A stretch of 64,000 nt of DNA from Azorinus chamasolen (GCA_963576725.1 OY755246.1:73835467-73899466), one strand, 5' to 3'; shown: positions 24,303 to 35,846, counted from the stretch's first letter. Notes: generated by a model not told the origin, from the sequence alone. Numbers and translations: made by a program.

Positions 24303-25014
24303 AATACATATCAATCTTACAATTAACTCTCTTGTACAAACCACATATGAAGTTAATTATGTGTCGGATCAGAATCCAAACTGCGTGCTAATTTCAGTCA
24401 AGTCATGCTCAGCAGTGATCGGGTTTCTGTCATCTGTAATCTGTTTGTCTGAAAAATAACCCTCGTGTCTATAGAAACATAAAGTGAAAACTCTGAAAAT
24501 CTTCTCCTCTGAATCTACAGGGTTCTCAGCTTTCATATTTGGCACATAGCACCATTTTCCGTCCTTTACAAAAGTTACATAAATTATGCTCCTGGGGCCC
24601 CACCCCAGGGGTTGTCAGTTTTCAATAGAAACATACAGTGCAAACTTTGAAAATCTCAGATTTCATATTTGGCACATAGCATCATGTTTAGGTCCTCTAC
24701 AAAAGTTATAATAAATTGTCCCTGGGGTCAAAATTGGCACTGCCCCAGGGGTGGTCAGTTTTCAATAGAAACATATCTGATTGTATGGTGAGCGATGTCA
24801 GGGCCATTCTGGCCCTCTTGTTTATTAATATCATACAAGATTCAGACATTTTAGGACTTTTTAATGTGTTGTCTTCAATTTTTAGCTCACCAGAGCACAA
24901 AGTGCTCAGGGTGAGCTTTTGTGATCGCCTGATGTCTGTCGTCGGTCGGCGTGCGTCGTGCGTTGTTCGTCGTCAACAATTTGAACCTTTAAAGTTCTTC
25001 TCCTCTGAATCTAC

Positions 25015-26008
25015 CACAGGGGTCTGGACCGCTTCATTGGGGTCTATATGTACTATATAATAACAAGGGTTCCAACTAGCAGAACGGATATCCGTGTACC
25101 ACGAGTACAAATATGAATGTAACTCTTACAATTTAAATGATAATTTCGTAATTCTTTCGGCTATTGAAAGCCAATATATTTTTCTATGAAATAAATATAA
25201 TCTTATAACGGTAACTTATGAACAAGTATCAATGCAACAATGATTTTCTCAAAATTTCACTTGTTTTTAGGGTCATTGACAAACGTTCATTCACTCCGGT
25301 TTCACTATATCACAGCAATAACCTGGCAATTTGCAGTTCAAAAAATGGCACGAGTCAATAAAACGAATCAATTCTAACACCCACCTCCAATTATTTAGTC
25401 CCCAGCATCATAAGAATGATGTAAAACTAGCGAGTTTTGTCAGTTTGCTTCAAATCGTCGAGGAAGGAGCCATTGTACGTGACGTCACGGATTTTCCAAC
25501 TTTTCCTTCGCTCATCCAATGAAATGGCTCCATTCAAATTTGTTGCAAAATGGCAGCATCCGAAATAGAAACATAACGATAGACGGAAAGGCCGCTGTTG
25601 CTAGTTGCTTATTCATTAAGAGAACAAAACGAATGGAGATTGGTGATATAATTGGGTTGTTTTATTGAACCACGCCATCTTTTGAACTGAAAATCACCAG
25701 GTTATGGCTGTGATATAGTGAAACCGGGGTGAACGAACGTTTGTCAATGACCCAGAAAAAACGTGAAATTTTGAGAAAATCGTTGTTGGATTGAAAATTG
25801 CGCGTAAGTTACCGTTAGAAGATTATATTTATTTGATAGTAAAATATATTGGCTTTCAATAGCCGAAAGAGTTGCAAAATTATCATTGAAATTGCAAGAG
25901 TTACATTCATATTTGTACTCGTGGTACACGGATGTCCGTTCTGCTAGTTGGAATCCTTGTTATTATATAGTACATATAGACCCCAGTGAAGCGGTCCAGA
26001 CCCCTGTG
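25015..26008. mobile_element. Foldback transposon with ~360-bp inverted repeats
   Basis: It starts CACAGGGGTCTGGACCGCTT and ends with the complement. Arms run about 25015-25375 and 25648-26008 with scattered mismatches, around a 270-base centre. GAATCTAC stands on both sides (25007-25014 and 26009-26016), an 8-base target duplication; the intact target 'tctgaatctacaggg' occurs in other B elements. An 8-base duplication fits hAT, P or Merlin types. The centre has no transposase frame. Confidence 0.88.
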
Positions 26009-26768
26009 GAATCTACAGGGGTCTCAGCTTTCATCTTTGGCACATAGCATCATCTGTAGGTCCTCTACAAAAGTTATATAAATTACACCCCTGGGGTCAA
26101 AATTGGCCCTGTCCCAGGGGTTTTCAGTTTTCAATAGAAACATATAGTGAAAACTTTGAACATCATCTCCTCTAAAACTAGAAGGTCCTCAGTTTTCATA
26201 TTTGGCACACAGCTTCAACTTCAGGACTTCTACAAAAGTTATATAAATTATGGCCCTAGGGTCAAAATTGGGCCCACCCCAGGGATTGCCAGTTTTTTGT
26301 AGCTGACTGCTTAAACAGCCCATGGGATCACTAGTTATGCATAGGAAAAACTTTAAAAATATTCTTGTCAGAAACTACATGTCCCAGAGCTTAGATATTT
26401 GGTGTAAAGATTTACTTAGCATAACGTTGTGAGTTTTATAAGTATCATAGTTCTGGGGTTAAAATTGGCCCTACCCTGTGTGTATAGATTTCATCACATC
26501 AGAAACTACAGTCTAAAGGTTTCTCCTTAATTTGTATCAGCCTGCAGAGCTGAGACCAGTCAGTGGGAGTTCTTATATAATCACCCTTAGCCTGATCAGT
26601 AGAGTAGAAATTGTGTTTAGACAAATAACACACACTAATTTAAGATTGAGAAAAATGTTGATAATTCTCAATATGCAGAACACTCTTAAAGCTTTTTTTC
26701 ATACCTATGCCCTGCATTAAGCTACCAGATATCAATATAGAGCATATCTGTTGTGAATTTCAGCTTAA

Positions 26769-27052
26769 CTCTTTGCATGCTGGGTAATTTTATCTCATTG
26801 ACAAACAGTTTGGATATCAGATCAGGCCCCACATTATGTTGGCCCTGATCTGGATCCAAACTGTTTGCGTAGGTCATTAGTGGTGGGAGAATCCTACTAC
26901 ACACTTTCTTACTAAGTTTTCAGAAGTTCAGTCTCATTTACAAACAATTTGGATATCAGATCAGGTCCCACATTATGTGGGGCCTGATCTGGATCCAAAC
27001 TGTTTGCATAGGTCATTAGTGGTGAGAGAATCTACCTCTAGCATCCAAAGAA
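26769..27052. mobile_element. TTAA MITE U1 inside B5
   Basis: TTAA at 26765-26768 and 27053-27056; ends CTCTTTGCATGCT and AGCATCCAAAGAA are inverted with mismatches. Two foldback units inside pair 'caaacagtttggat' with 'atccaaactgtttg'. The uninterrupted site is in B3 at about 22533-22546 ('cagcttaatacaag'). Confidence 0.8.
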
Positions 27053-27297
27053 TTAATACAAGTTCCATGGTCTATGCTCTATCCATTCTTTCACTACATT
27101 CTTTCAGCATCATGTTCAGGTCCTCTACAAAAGTTATATAAATTGTGTCCCTGGGGTCAAAATTGGCACCGCCCCTGGGGTGTTAAGTTTTCAATAGAAA
27201 CATATAGTGAAAACTTTGAAAATTTTCTCCTCTGATTGTCTGGTGAGCGATGTCAGGGCCATTCTGGCCCTCTTGTTTAAATATTTAAGATCCTTTT

Positions 27298-28967
27298 TGT
27301 GTCACCTGCCAAGAGGCAGTGTGTCACTTAGGGATCACTTTTCCGTCGTCTGTCTGTCCGTCTGTCCGTCCACCCATCCGTCCATCTGTCCGTCCGTCTG
27401 TCTGTCTGTCTGTCCATCACATTTTTGGTTTTTTTGGCTGTCATTTCTAAACTACTGTAAAACAGGTTTTATTAGCTACAATATATATTTCGCACTAACT
27501 CGCGAATGCGTTGCCTCGCGAATTCAATATTTTTGCTAATAAATCAGTAACAAGTATAAAATGGAATAATGCCCGAAATTGGTATATCCGTAATATGGTC
27601 AGTTTTATCACGTCGTCGTCCATGTGTTTTCTGCATTAATGAAATTCTTCATTCAACACAAATTTTGGATGAAGTGTATTGCTTCCATAAATTTTTTTTT
27701 TAGTAAACAAAAACGTGTTTAAATAAAATATACAGACCAGAAAATGGAAGAATGTTTCTCTTCTTCATTGATCTCTGTGAAAAGGGAAGTAACTCTTATA
27801 TGCATACATGTAAGTGGTAAATTGTCGTAGATAACATCTGGTTGTTTTTGTACAATTACACACTTTTGAAACAGGTTTGACTCTGTGTTTGTGAAAAACA
27901 ATTCACTCATTATGACTATTGAATACCGGCTTATCCCAAGCCGCGTTTAACAGATCAACACGTATACACAAACTTGTCAATTTGTTTTCACACGTTTACC
28001 ATCCAAGTTTCAATAGGGACATTGATTTAACCTTTAGCCCCACAATGGACACATCGTGATAACCATTTCTTTTGCAGACAGTTTTGATCCAAATAAGACT
28101 CGTAGTAACTTTGTGGCTTACATTTTCCTCCATTTCAACAGTAGACCAATGTGTCACGCTGTGCCATACATCCGAGTTTTGGGTAAAGTTCTCAAAACAA
28201 TTACAAAATTGAATACTGGTAAATACAGGCTTTAACGCATGCTTTAAAAGCCCTAGGCTTTGTTCACAATTATCGATTGATAACCCCTAAATTGCCGACG
28301 GCAGTTACATACATTCGGCAGAAATTTATTCTTTGCCCTTTTTACAGCATTCTGCAGTTTTATACGATTTTATTTCCGTTTTGTAAATTTAGCAAGATGG
28401 ACGCCGTAGCGAAATCATCATGAGGCGAATTAATACAAAATCATATTTATGCGAAATAATCATGATGCGAATATAACCTGTTTCACAGTAATCATTATAG
28501 AGCTTTCAAATTTCACATGATTGTGTCTTCCTCTCATTGAGAACTATTGATGTAACTCTGCATGCAATACATTTTGAGTTATTCCCCTTTTGTTCACATT
28601 TCTAATGGCTGTCATTTCTAAATTAATTTTTATAGAGCTTTCAAATTTCACATGTGTCTTCCTCTCATGGAGGACCATTGATGTAACTAAGGTCCATCAC
28701 TCTGCATGCAATACTTTTTGAGTTATTCCTCTTTATTCACACTTTCTTTTTTTGGCTGTCATTTCTAAACTAATCATTATATAGAGCTTTCAAATTTCAC
28801 ATGTGTCTTTCTCTCATTGAGGACCATTGATGTAACTAAGGACATTACTCTGCATGCAATACTTTTTGAGTTATTCCCCTTTGATCTGATTTCACTTCAG
28901 CATATTAACAGTTGTTGACTTGTGTCAGCTGCGAGCAGGTGACACATGTGTTCCTCCGAACACTCTT
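27298..28967 (+). mobile_element. Element G1, interrupted by a TA MITE
   Basis: 5' stem GTGTCACCTGCCAAGAGGCA with GTGTGTCAC, a GTCTGTCCGTCTGTCCGTCC tract, then units with 'ggctgtcatttctaaact' and 'agagctttcaaatttcacat' (three or four, about 115-150 bases). The 3' end has CAGGTGACAC (complement of the 5' stem), hairpin GTGTTCCTCCGAACAC and TCTTAAT. A 1-kb TA MITE sits in the first unit. Confidence 0.8.
27455..28488. mobile_element. TA-flanked MITE (1034 bp) inside G1
   Basis: Left end CTGTAAAACAGGTTTTATT, right end the complement of CTGTGAAACAGGTTATATT, TA on both sides (27453-27454, 28489-28490). The intact site is in later G1 units ('tttctaaactaatcattata', 28764-28783). The TA target indicates a Tc1/mariner-like type. 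No transposase frame is present. Confidence 0.83.
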
Positions 28968-29554
28968 AATCCACAGTTGTATTTTTGACACCTATCACTG
29001 TTAGGTGGGGCCATTGCATAATCATGTTTTCACAGTTTTCTGAAGCATTACCATGACATATACCATTGCATAATCATGTTTTCAGTTTACCATGACTTAT
29101 ATCAATTGGGTTTGGACCCAGATCAAATGATGGTCATTTTGCTTGATTGACTGAAGTGTTTTTTGGGGTTTTTTTGTCATTGTTTCTTAAAATTGCATGT
29201 TTGCTTGCATAAAGTTTCGAAGTTAAATCTTAATACTCTTACAGAAAACTGTTTTGGGTTTTGATCCGGATCAATAGTTTGGGTCAAGATAAACCAAAAA
29301 AATTATAACTTGATATTAAAAAGTCTAAAAATGCATGAATCTTGCCTGATGTGAAGATAATATAATATTGATCAAAGACATGAAAAATATAAGCAGTAGA
29401 CGAAATGGGAAAGGGTGTAAAATTAGGAGCAGACGAAATGGGAACAAAAGCCAAAATAGTAGACAAAATGGGAAGTAGACGAAATGGGAAGTAGACGAAA
29501 CCCATCTGCAGTCATGATGGATTTTCAATGCTTTGCGTCGACTCGGTGCATTTT
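28968..29554. other. Dispersed repeat V and surrounding DNA
   Basis: Phrases here ('gcataatcatgttttcacag', 'accatgacttatatcaattg') recur as reverse complements around 47736-47850, so this is a dispersed repeat. No gene is visible apart from the short CGTCTAC repeat annotated separately. Confidence 0.5.
29390..29510. repeat. Reverse copy of the TCCCATTTCGTCTAC repeat
   Basis: GTAGACGAAATGGGA or close variants occur about five times between 29397 and 29505, opposite in direction to the cluster at 19999-20088. Confidence 0.6.
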
Positions 29555-30093
29555 CACTGTATAATGAAAACCTTTAAAATCTTCTCCAAAACCGATGGTC
29601 CAATTTGAATAGCATTTGGTAGGAATAGGCTGCTCGTGACCCTTTATCAAAATTGTTAAAATCATGTTGATATCTAAAAAGAAACATGGCGGCCAGTGGC
29701 GTGGCTAGATTTCCTGATATAACTGTATAGAGACCCTTTAAAAATCTTCTTCTCCAAAATAGATGGTCCAATTTGAAAGGTATTTAGGAAGAATAGTCAC
29801 CAGGTGACCCTTTATTAAAAATATTAGAATCATGTTGATGTCTAAAAAAATAGCCTTCAGGGGCAGGCTAGATATCATTATATAACTATACAGAAACCTT
29901 TAAAAATCTTCTCCTCCTAAAGTGGTGGTCCAATTTGAATGGTATTTCTAATTTGTATAATCTTCAGTTGAAAAAATTAAAGCTACTATGGCTCTCTTAT
30001 CTTCATTTTCTGGAAACGGTTCTGACTAGTTCGTCTCTATCATGTGCTACAAATAACAGGTGAGCGATACAGGGCCATCATGGCCCTCTTGTT
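29555..30093 (+). mobile_element. Element R1, 3' part
   Basis: Three core units of about 150 bases ('cttctccaaaaccgatggtc', 'ggtccaatttgaatagcatt') end in GGTGAGCGATAC, hairpin AGGGCCATCATGGCCCT and CTTGTT. The 5' hairpin is missing. Confidence 0.75.
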
Positions 30094-30720
30094 ATACAGG
30101 CCATTTGTACTTGGGTCAGGTTCAATATTATGATTGCCATTGTCGTGCATCTTCTTGGGGTCTAGGGAGGCACAAGTTTCCATCCAGTAGTACATAGCAT
30201 GTATATAACATGTTTATTCCATGACTACATGACTACATTGTATTTCTGTAAGAAATGTATGAATATTAATGAGCTTGATATTCTTAGTAGCATATGAACC
30301 AGAAAAGTTTGGGTCCTAGTAAAAACCGTATAACCAGATTTATATTATCCCTTATAAGCAAACAGAGCAGACCCTGATCAGATGGCTCCCACAAGAGCAG
30401 TCTGATCTGGAGCTGTTCTGATTGCAAATCCCTTTTCAGGCATATTTATGGAATACAGAGTTAAAATTGTGTATTAGTAATGGACAAATTACTGTTAATT
30501 TGGTTGGTTCTATCAATATTCATCATAAAATGAAAATAATGCTTTGAAGAAAGGAAAATTGAAATCAAGTTAAGTTTTTATTTCAATCCTATTTTATTTC
30601 AATCCTATATTTTGCTTTCAAATTGTATTTCATTTCACCGTTTCATATTTACCTACTGCTTATTTTGTCTATAGATTAAAATATGGTTTCTGTGTGAATA
30701 GTTTCAAAATAAACCAGAAT
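30094..30720. other. Unassigned DNA with one T-type palindrome
   Basis: A foldback of the T family lies at about 30357-30428 (GCAAACAGAGCAGACC paired with a worn right arm). Otherwise nothing supportable. Confidence 0.45.
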
Positions 30721-30952
30721 TACGAGGGCTGTCCTGAAAGTTCACAGAATTTCTCTATAACATGACTGTTTATTGGACATTCGAGCTATAAATGTAAACA
30801 AAGAAAGTCACCAATAATCTAAATAAACTTACCACATAAAATTTGCAATATATCGTTGCTTGTAATAGATAGCCGTCGCCATAGTAGCAGCCAGTCATAT
30901 AAGCGGCGCACGTTAAAAATATGCATATGTTTGTAAATAAGGGTCTCAAATT

Positions 30953-31735
30953 ATGTCCCGTTACATAGTTTCTGCTACAGCAAAATCACCGCCAAACAGC
31001 ACAACGTTAGTACGTAATAATGATGTCATCTCCTTGAAATTTAACGTCTGTGGGCACACTCGTTTGTTTTCCAAATTACAAACTGTAGAACGGTTCATAA
31101 AAGGTCTGAAAACGATGACGTTAACGGACGACGTTGAATTACGCAGTGTTGTGAAATTTTGTGTTTGGCTTGGAAAATCACCGGCGGAGACATTCAGAAT
31201 GATTATATCATATAACACATTACCACAGTGTAGCAAGACGTTTGTTTATAAGTGGCATGAACGGTTTAGAAACGGAAGAAAATCGACTAATGATGATGAA
31301 AGATCGGGTCGCCCATCAGTAGTAACTGCTGTTAACAAGGACAGAGTGAAAGAGCTGATAGACACGGATAGACGAATGACAGTAAGAGAAATAGCTGAAA
31401 TACTTGACATTTCATATAATGTTGCTCATCAAATATTAACTTCAAACCTTGGAATGTCCAAAGTTAGCGCACGCTGGGTACCTCGCCTGCTTAAGGAAGA
31501 AGAAAAACAATGCCGAGTTGAATGCTCTACGACGTTCCTACGGCGATATGATATGGAGGGAGAGAACTTCTTAGATAGAATAATCACGACTGATGAAACA
31601 TGGCTCCACCACTTTGATCCAGAAACAACTAGAACTGTAAGCCAAAGGCTAACGAATACCCCCCACTTGTCTGCTTGTCAGAACACCTATCATCAATCTG
31701 AACATATGGACATACAGAAATGTGAAGAGATTTAA
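30953..31735 (+). pseudogene. Mariner transposase, truncated after the first catalytic Asp
   Basis: The open frame has 260 codons. The recognisable transposase probably begins near residue 55 (Met, base 31115). Visible in order: the N-terminal helix-turn-helix with GKSPAETFRMI (residues 74-84), the WHERFRNGRK segment (101-110), the SGRPS linker (118-122), the second HTH region (RMTVREIAEILDIS, 141-154), and TDETWLHHFDPET (213-225), where Asp214 is the first of the three catalytic acidic residues of the DD34D triad. After TVSQ the frame leaves the family and stops at 31735, so the second and third Asp are missing. The protein cannot be a functional transposase. The opposite-strand frame at 30961-31236 is a shadow. 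Confidence 0.9.
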
Positions 31736-31737
31736 AA

Positions 31738-32515
31738 ACAATACATGCCCCAACCCAATTTATGTAATAAAAATGAAGAATAATTCAGAGAAATAAGATC
31801 CTTTCATGAGGTTTTTGTCAAATCCAAAGTTCTAAAGCTAGGTACCTTTTCAGAAAAACATTAAGTTCAAGGACCATAACTTTGACAAAAAATTATTCAA
31901 CCAGACCGATATTTGAACTTAAGCTGTATCTCATCTAGATTTATTTTTATGTCAAATATGAAGTTAATATCTGCAACCACTTCCAAAGAAAGACTGGAAA
32001 ATTGAAAAATTGACAAAAAAATAAAGTTCAAGGGCCATAACTCTGGCAAAAATTATTCAAACAGACTGAGATTGGGAATTAAGCTGTAAATCATCTAGAG
32101 TTAGCTTTATGCCAAATATAAAGTTAATATCTGCAATCACTTCCAAATAAAGTCTGGAAAATCCCAAATTTGAAGAAAAAAATTAAAGTTCAAGGGCAAT
32201 AACTCTGGAAATAATTATTCAACCGGACTGAGATTATAACATAAGCTGTACATTATCTAGATTTAGCATTGTACTAAATATAGAGTTGATATCTCAAGTC
32301 AGTTCCATAGAAAGTCCAGAAAACCGGAAAACATTAGTAGGGGACTAAAAAGGGGAGATAACTCCTGAAGTAGTGGTCCGATCCTAACGGAAATATGCGG
32401 TGCACAGGTTTATATGGTCATATGGCTATATATGAACTTTCAACAAAATTGAAGCAAAACTGTAGAAGAAGAAGGCCGGACAAAATTGTGTCCATGGACG
32501 GACAGACGGACACAC
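31738..32515 (-). mobile_element. Tandem-core element Q, fragment, reverse orientation
   Basis: Three imperfect units of about 160 bases carry a 'caagggccataactctgg' phrase (near 31868, 32028 and 32190). On the reverse strand the segment starts with a GTCCGTCTGTCCGTCC tract (near 32496-32513), the tract that follows the 5' hairpin in other tandem-core elements here. It interrupts the mariner gene. No clean termini were found. Confidence 0.55.
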
Positions 32516-32516
32516 T

Positions 32517-32738
32517 AACAAATGGGTAGTTGTGTGACTTTTTCCTTTGATCTTTTCTTGTGGGACTAGTCCCACAAGTAAACCGTATTTTTGGCTCTAA
32601 CTTTGGAATAGAATGATCTGGAAGCTAACCCTAACCCTAACCCTATGTCCCACAACTGGCCAGGTTAATGTCACAAGAAATGGCCAGGTTAATGTCACAA
32701 GAGATGGCCAGGTTAATGATTTTACTTGTGCGACTTAG
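32517..32738 (+). mobile_element. MITE P1 with internal telomere-like repeat
   Basis: It starts with AAATGGGTAGTTGTGTGACT and a short palindrome around GGGACTAGTCCC. An internal TAACCCTAACCCTAACCC run (32625-32642) matches the animal telomere repeat. It then has two or three phrases of GGCCAGGTTAATGTCACAAG. The right TIR seen in copy P3 is missing. It abuts the GTCCGTC tract of element Q. Confidence 0.75.
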
Positions 32739-32751
32739 TAACTAGTATAAT

Positions 32752-32853
32752 GACATTTTTATGAAATGGATTTACAGTCACCGTAAATGTGTTGCAACAC
32801 GTGGGGACTACATCGAGAAGGTTAATCATTGTCTTGACTTTAATAACGTCTGA
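32752..32853 (+). pseudogene. Mariner transposase C-terminal tail
   Basis: In this frame the sequence reads DIFMKWIYSHRKCVATRGDY and then IEKV, followed by a short tail and a TGA at 32851-32853. The W...KC....GDY.EK pattern is typical of the last helix of mariner transposases. It sits upstream of the right TIR at the expected place. The frame is closed upstream by a stop at 32743-32745, where MITE P1 ends. It is the other end of the gene truncated at about 31640; the part with the second and third catalytic Asp is absent. Confidence 0.75.
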
Positions 32854-33083
32854 AGGAAATCGACGCCGAGTAACGTCGTAAAAAAGGACGACGTGCTCCC
32901 GGTGACAGTCAGTGATGTTTTTGTGGTTTCACGTATGCTTTTAATATTTAATGTACGTTTTTCATACTTAACTATTTCAGAGATAATACTTCCAAGTCTT
33001 CCATGATGTGGTTTGATTTTATATTTGCACCCGTCATATCTAGTTATAGTGAAATTCCGCGAACTTTCAGGACAGCCCTCATA

Positions 33084-33834
33084 TATCAGGTTTTTGTGGA
33101 GATTTGCTTTTTGGAATTGCTTTGTTAATAAAAACAGTGAGACATGCCACCCTTGAGTGCAGATTGTGTACAGACTATTTTTTGCGAAGTTGCTAGCAGT
33201 CTAGTTGTTTTTGACCCACATTCATTCAATGTTAGAATCAACCCAATACTTTTACAATTGATTTGAAACTCAGTTTTGTACCTAGATTATGCTTACTTTG
33301 GACCTCGACAGACTTGCTTCCAGTTAAAGTATTGGATTTATTTTTTGGGTCATTTAGCCAAATATCGAGTCTAAAGCACACACATATCATATGATATGTA
33401 TGGCAAGGAAAACTGCAAGGATCATATAGGTACTATATTGTTTATTCTTGTTCTTTTTCTGATGAATCCACATTTTTGTGTATCTAGTTTTATTGGATGC
33501 TTTCTTGTGTTTTGTTTCCAGTAAATAGTGAGGGTAATTCACGACGGATTGCTTGCGTGGAACAATGTTTTGGTTCATCTGGACAGGTAAATCAAATTTT
33601 GTTAACATTTACAACAATTTACTGAGTTATAATTTATTTATTTCAGAGATCTCACTTTACTTATTTTGATTGGATCTGCATCCTCCAGAAGGGGTTGCTT
33701 GCAAGTAGAAAGGAAGAATTTTGTAATTGGTTACATTTGTAAATGTCCTAGGATAAACACATGTTTAGGTAGTAAATAATGCTTTTAAAAATCTACTTAA
33801 GTGAATCTTTCAACCATTATTTTATAGAACACTT
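33084..33834. other. Unassigned DNA right of the mariner
   Basis: AT-rich, no exon or repeat structure recognised; the short frames have no family features. Confidence 0.4.
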
Positions 33835-33835
33835 T

Positions 33836-34750
33836 TGTGTCACCTGCGAGGCATGGCAGACACATAGGGATCACTTTGTCCATAGTTGTCGTCGTCATCG
33901 TCATCACATCTCTTGTCTGGCCTGTATCTCCTATTTTACTGATACCATTGAATTTAACTTCACACATTGAACAGGCTTGATGAGAGGAAGTGTCATGCCT
34001 AAGGTCCATAGCTCTAACATTTCAGTATTTTTGGAGTTATTCCCCTTTTTAGCTCACCAGAGCACAAAGTGCTCATTTGTGCTCAGGGTGAGCTTATGTG
34101 ATCGCCTGATGTCCGTCGTGCGTCGTGTGCGTCATCAACAATTTGAACCTTTAAAAATCTTCTCCTCTGAATCTACAGGGTTCTCAGCCTTCATCTTTAG
34201 CATATAGCATCATCTTTAGCTCCTCTACAAAAGTTATATAAATTATGTCCCTGGGGTCAAAATTGGCCCTGCCCCAGGGGTACATTGTTTTCTATAGAAA
34301 CATATAGTGAAAACTTCTCCTCTGAAACTGGAAGGTTCTCAGCTTTCATATTTGGCACATAGCATCATGTTCAGGTACTCTACAAAAGTTATATAAATTA
34401 TGCCCCTGGTGTTAAAATTGGCACCGCCCCAGGGGTGGTCAGTTTTCAATAGAAACATATAGTGAAAACTTTGAAAATCTTCTCTGATTGTCAGGTGAGC
34501 GATGTCAGGGCCATTCTGGCCCTCTTGTTTGTCTGCTCTGTTGGTACACTCTGGTCATTATTCTCATTATTATTTTGTCTTAGTTTCACACTTCTTACAT
34601 ATAGATCAATCTCCAAGTTACATAGCATCGTAGCTGGATTTATGTTATACCCATATACATGTACTGCGATTGTGTCAAGTTTTAAATTGGTGGGAAGAGG
34701 GTCAGCACGCAGGCAGGCGACACAAGTGTTCCGAGGAACATCTTTCTAGT
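33836..34750 (+). mobile_element. Element G2 with nested B6
   Basis: 5' stem GTGTCACCTGCGAGGCATGG, 3' CAGGCGACAC, hairpin GTGTTCCGAGGAACAT and CTTTCTAGTT. B6 lies in its 'gagttattccccttttt' phrase, which is intact in G1 at 28570-28586. Short shadow frames only. Confidence 0.8.
34051..34529 (+). mobile_element. Tandem-core element B6, short (479 bp), complete
   Basis: Both ends of family B are present (5' hairpin with an extra 'tttgtgctc'; 3' AGGTGAGCGATGTC, hairpin AGGGCCATTCTGGCCCT, CTTGTT) but only about two core units. It shows that the ends, not the array, define the element. Confidence 0.9.
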
Positions 34751-35036
34751 TCATGTTGAGACATTTTGTCACCTTTTTAGCTCGCCAGAGCACAAAGTGC
34801 TCAGGGTGAGCTTTTGTGATCGCCTGATATCCATCAGCATGCAGTGTCCATCGTCCGTCTTCCATCGTCCATTGTCTGTCGTCAACAATTTGAACCTTTA
34901 AAAATCTTCTCCTTTGAATCTACTGGGTTCTCAGCTTTCATCTTTGTCACATAGCATCATCTTTAGGTCCTCTACAAAAGTTATTATAAATTATGTCCCT
35001 GGGGTCAAAATTGGCGCCGCCCCAGGGGTGCCTTGT

Positions 35037-35846
35037 TATACCCCTTTTTGAAAAAATGAGGATATATTGCTTAATGCACATGTCGGTCGGTCTGTCGGTC
35101 GGTAGAACAATGGTTTCCGATGGATAACTAATAAACCACTTGGCTTAGAATCTTCAAACTTGCTGTGGTGGTTGGTAATGACAACTAGATGACCCCTATT
35201 GTTTTTTAGGTCACTAAGTCAAAGGTCAAGGTCACCATGACCTTAACTAGTTAAATAGTTTCTGATCAATAACTGCTTAAGGGTTTGGCTTAGGATCTTC
35301 AAACTTGCTGTGGTGGTTGGTCATGACCACTAGATGACATGTGTTGTTTTTTAGGTCACTAAGTCAAAGGTCAAGGTCACCATGACCTTAACTAGTTAAA
35401 TAGTTTCTGATCAATAACTGCTTAAGGGTTTGGCTTAGGATCTTCAAACTTGCTGTGGTGGTTGGTCATGACCACTAGATGACATCTATTGTTTTTTAGG
35501 TCACTAAGTCAAAGGTCAAGGTCACCATGACCTTAACTAGTTAAATGGTTTCCGATCAATAACTACTCTAGGGTTTGGCTAAGCATCTTCAAACTTGCTG
35601 TGGTGGTTGGTCATGACAACTAGATGACCCCTATTGTTTTTGAGGTCACTAAGTTAAAGGTCATGGTCACCATGACCTTAACTGGTGAAATGGTTTCCAA
35701 TCAATAACTGCTCAAGGGTTTGGCTTTAGATCTTCAAACTTGCTGTGGTGGTTGGTCATGACCACTAGATGACCCCTATAGTTGAGGTCACTAGATCAAA
35801 GGTCAGGGGGTCTGGGGGGTATACATGTTTTACAAACATCTCTTGT
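35037..35846 (+). mobile_element. Tandem-core element H2 nested in B7
   Basis: 5' stem TATACCCCTTTTTGAAAAAA with TGAGGATATA, a GGTCGGTCTGTCGGTCGG tract, four or five 145-base units, 3' GGGGGGTATA, hairpin ATGTTTTACAAACAT, CTCTTGT. The flanks join as 'gccttgt' plus 'tttctatag', which is the intact B phrase 'ccttgttttctatag', so the element lies exactly between two T residues. Confidence 0.92.
35208..35690. promoter_or_regulatory. Nuclear-receptor-like half-site block in H2
   Basis: Perfect AGGTCACCATGACCT at 35229-35243, 35374-35388 and 35519-35533, exactly 145 bases apart; the fourth unit reads TGGTCACCATGACCT near 35674. The upstream half-site is AAGTCA here, so the DR2 of H1 is weakened while IR3 is kept. 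Confidence 0.6.

Larger units (their letters stand above)
20121..24823 (+). mobile_element. Composite tandem-core element B3
   Basis: A B-type 5' hairpin and GTCCGTCGGCGTGCGTCG tract start at 20121. The 3' end (GGTGAGCGATGTC, hairpin AGGGCCATTCTGGCCCT, CTTGTT) is at about 24788-24823. In between are few core units, a foreign 1.2-kb segment (20307-21505), a TTAA MITE (21796-22290), a non-repetitive tail (22291-22640) shared with B5, and a nested B4. B3 and B5 are one subfamily: both have 'tagctgactgc', 'gatcactagttatgcatagg' and 'cagtagagta' phrases and the GAGCGATGTC variant at the 3' end. Confidence 0.7.
24884..27277 (+). mobile_element. Tandem-core element B5 with nested foldback and U MITE
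   Basis: B-type 5' hairpin after a T run, 3' end GGTGAGCGATGTC, hairpin AGGGCCATTCTGGCCCT, CTTGTT. The core is interrupted at 25015-26008 by a foldback transposon and the tail at 26769-27052 by a TTAA MITE. It lies only 60 bases downstream of its relative B3. Confidence 0.88.
30723..33081 (+). mobile_element. Mariner-type transposon, interrupted
   Basis: The two ends are terminal inverted repeats: GAGGGCTGTCCTGAAAGTTC at the left and its complement ending at 33080-33081, with TA on both sides (30721-30722 and 33082-33083), the target duplication of Tc1/mariner elements. Between them lie a transposase N-terminal part and, far downstream, a transposase C-terminal tail. The middle (about 31640-32740) is replaced by tandem repeat Q and the telomere-motif MITE P1, so the element is dead. 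The left TIR continues beyond the 20 bases given, with mismatches to the right one. Confidence 0.93.

Noticed and set aside
32625..32645. Telomere repeats as evidence of a chromosome end
   Set aside because: Only two or three units inside a MITE present three times in the window, surrounded by ordinary sequence.
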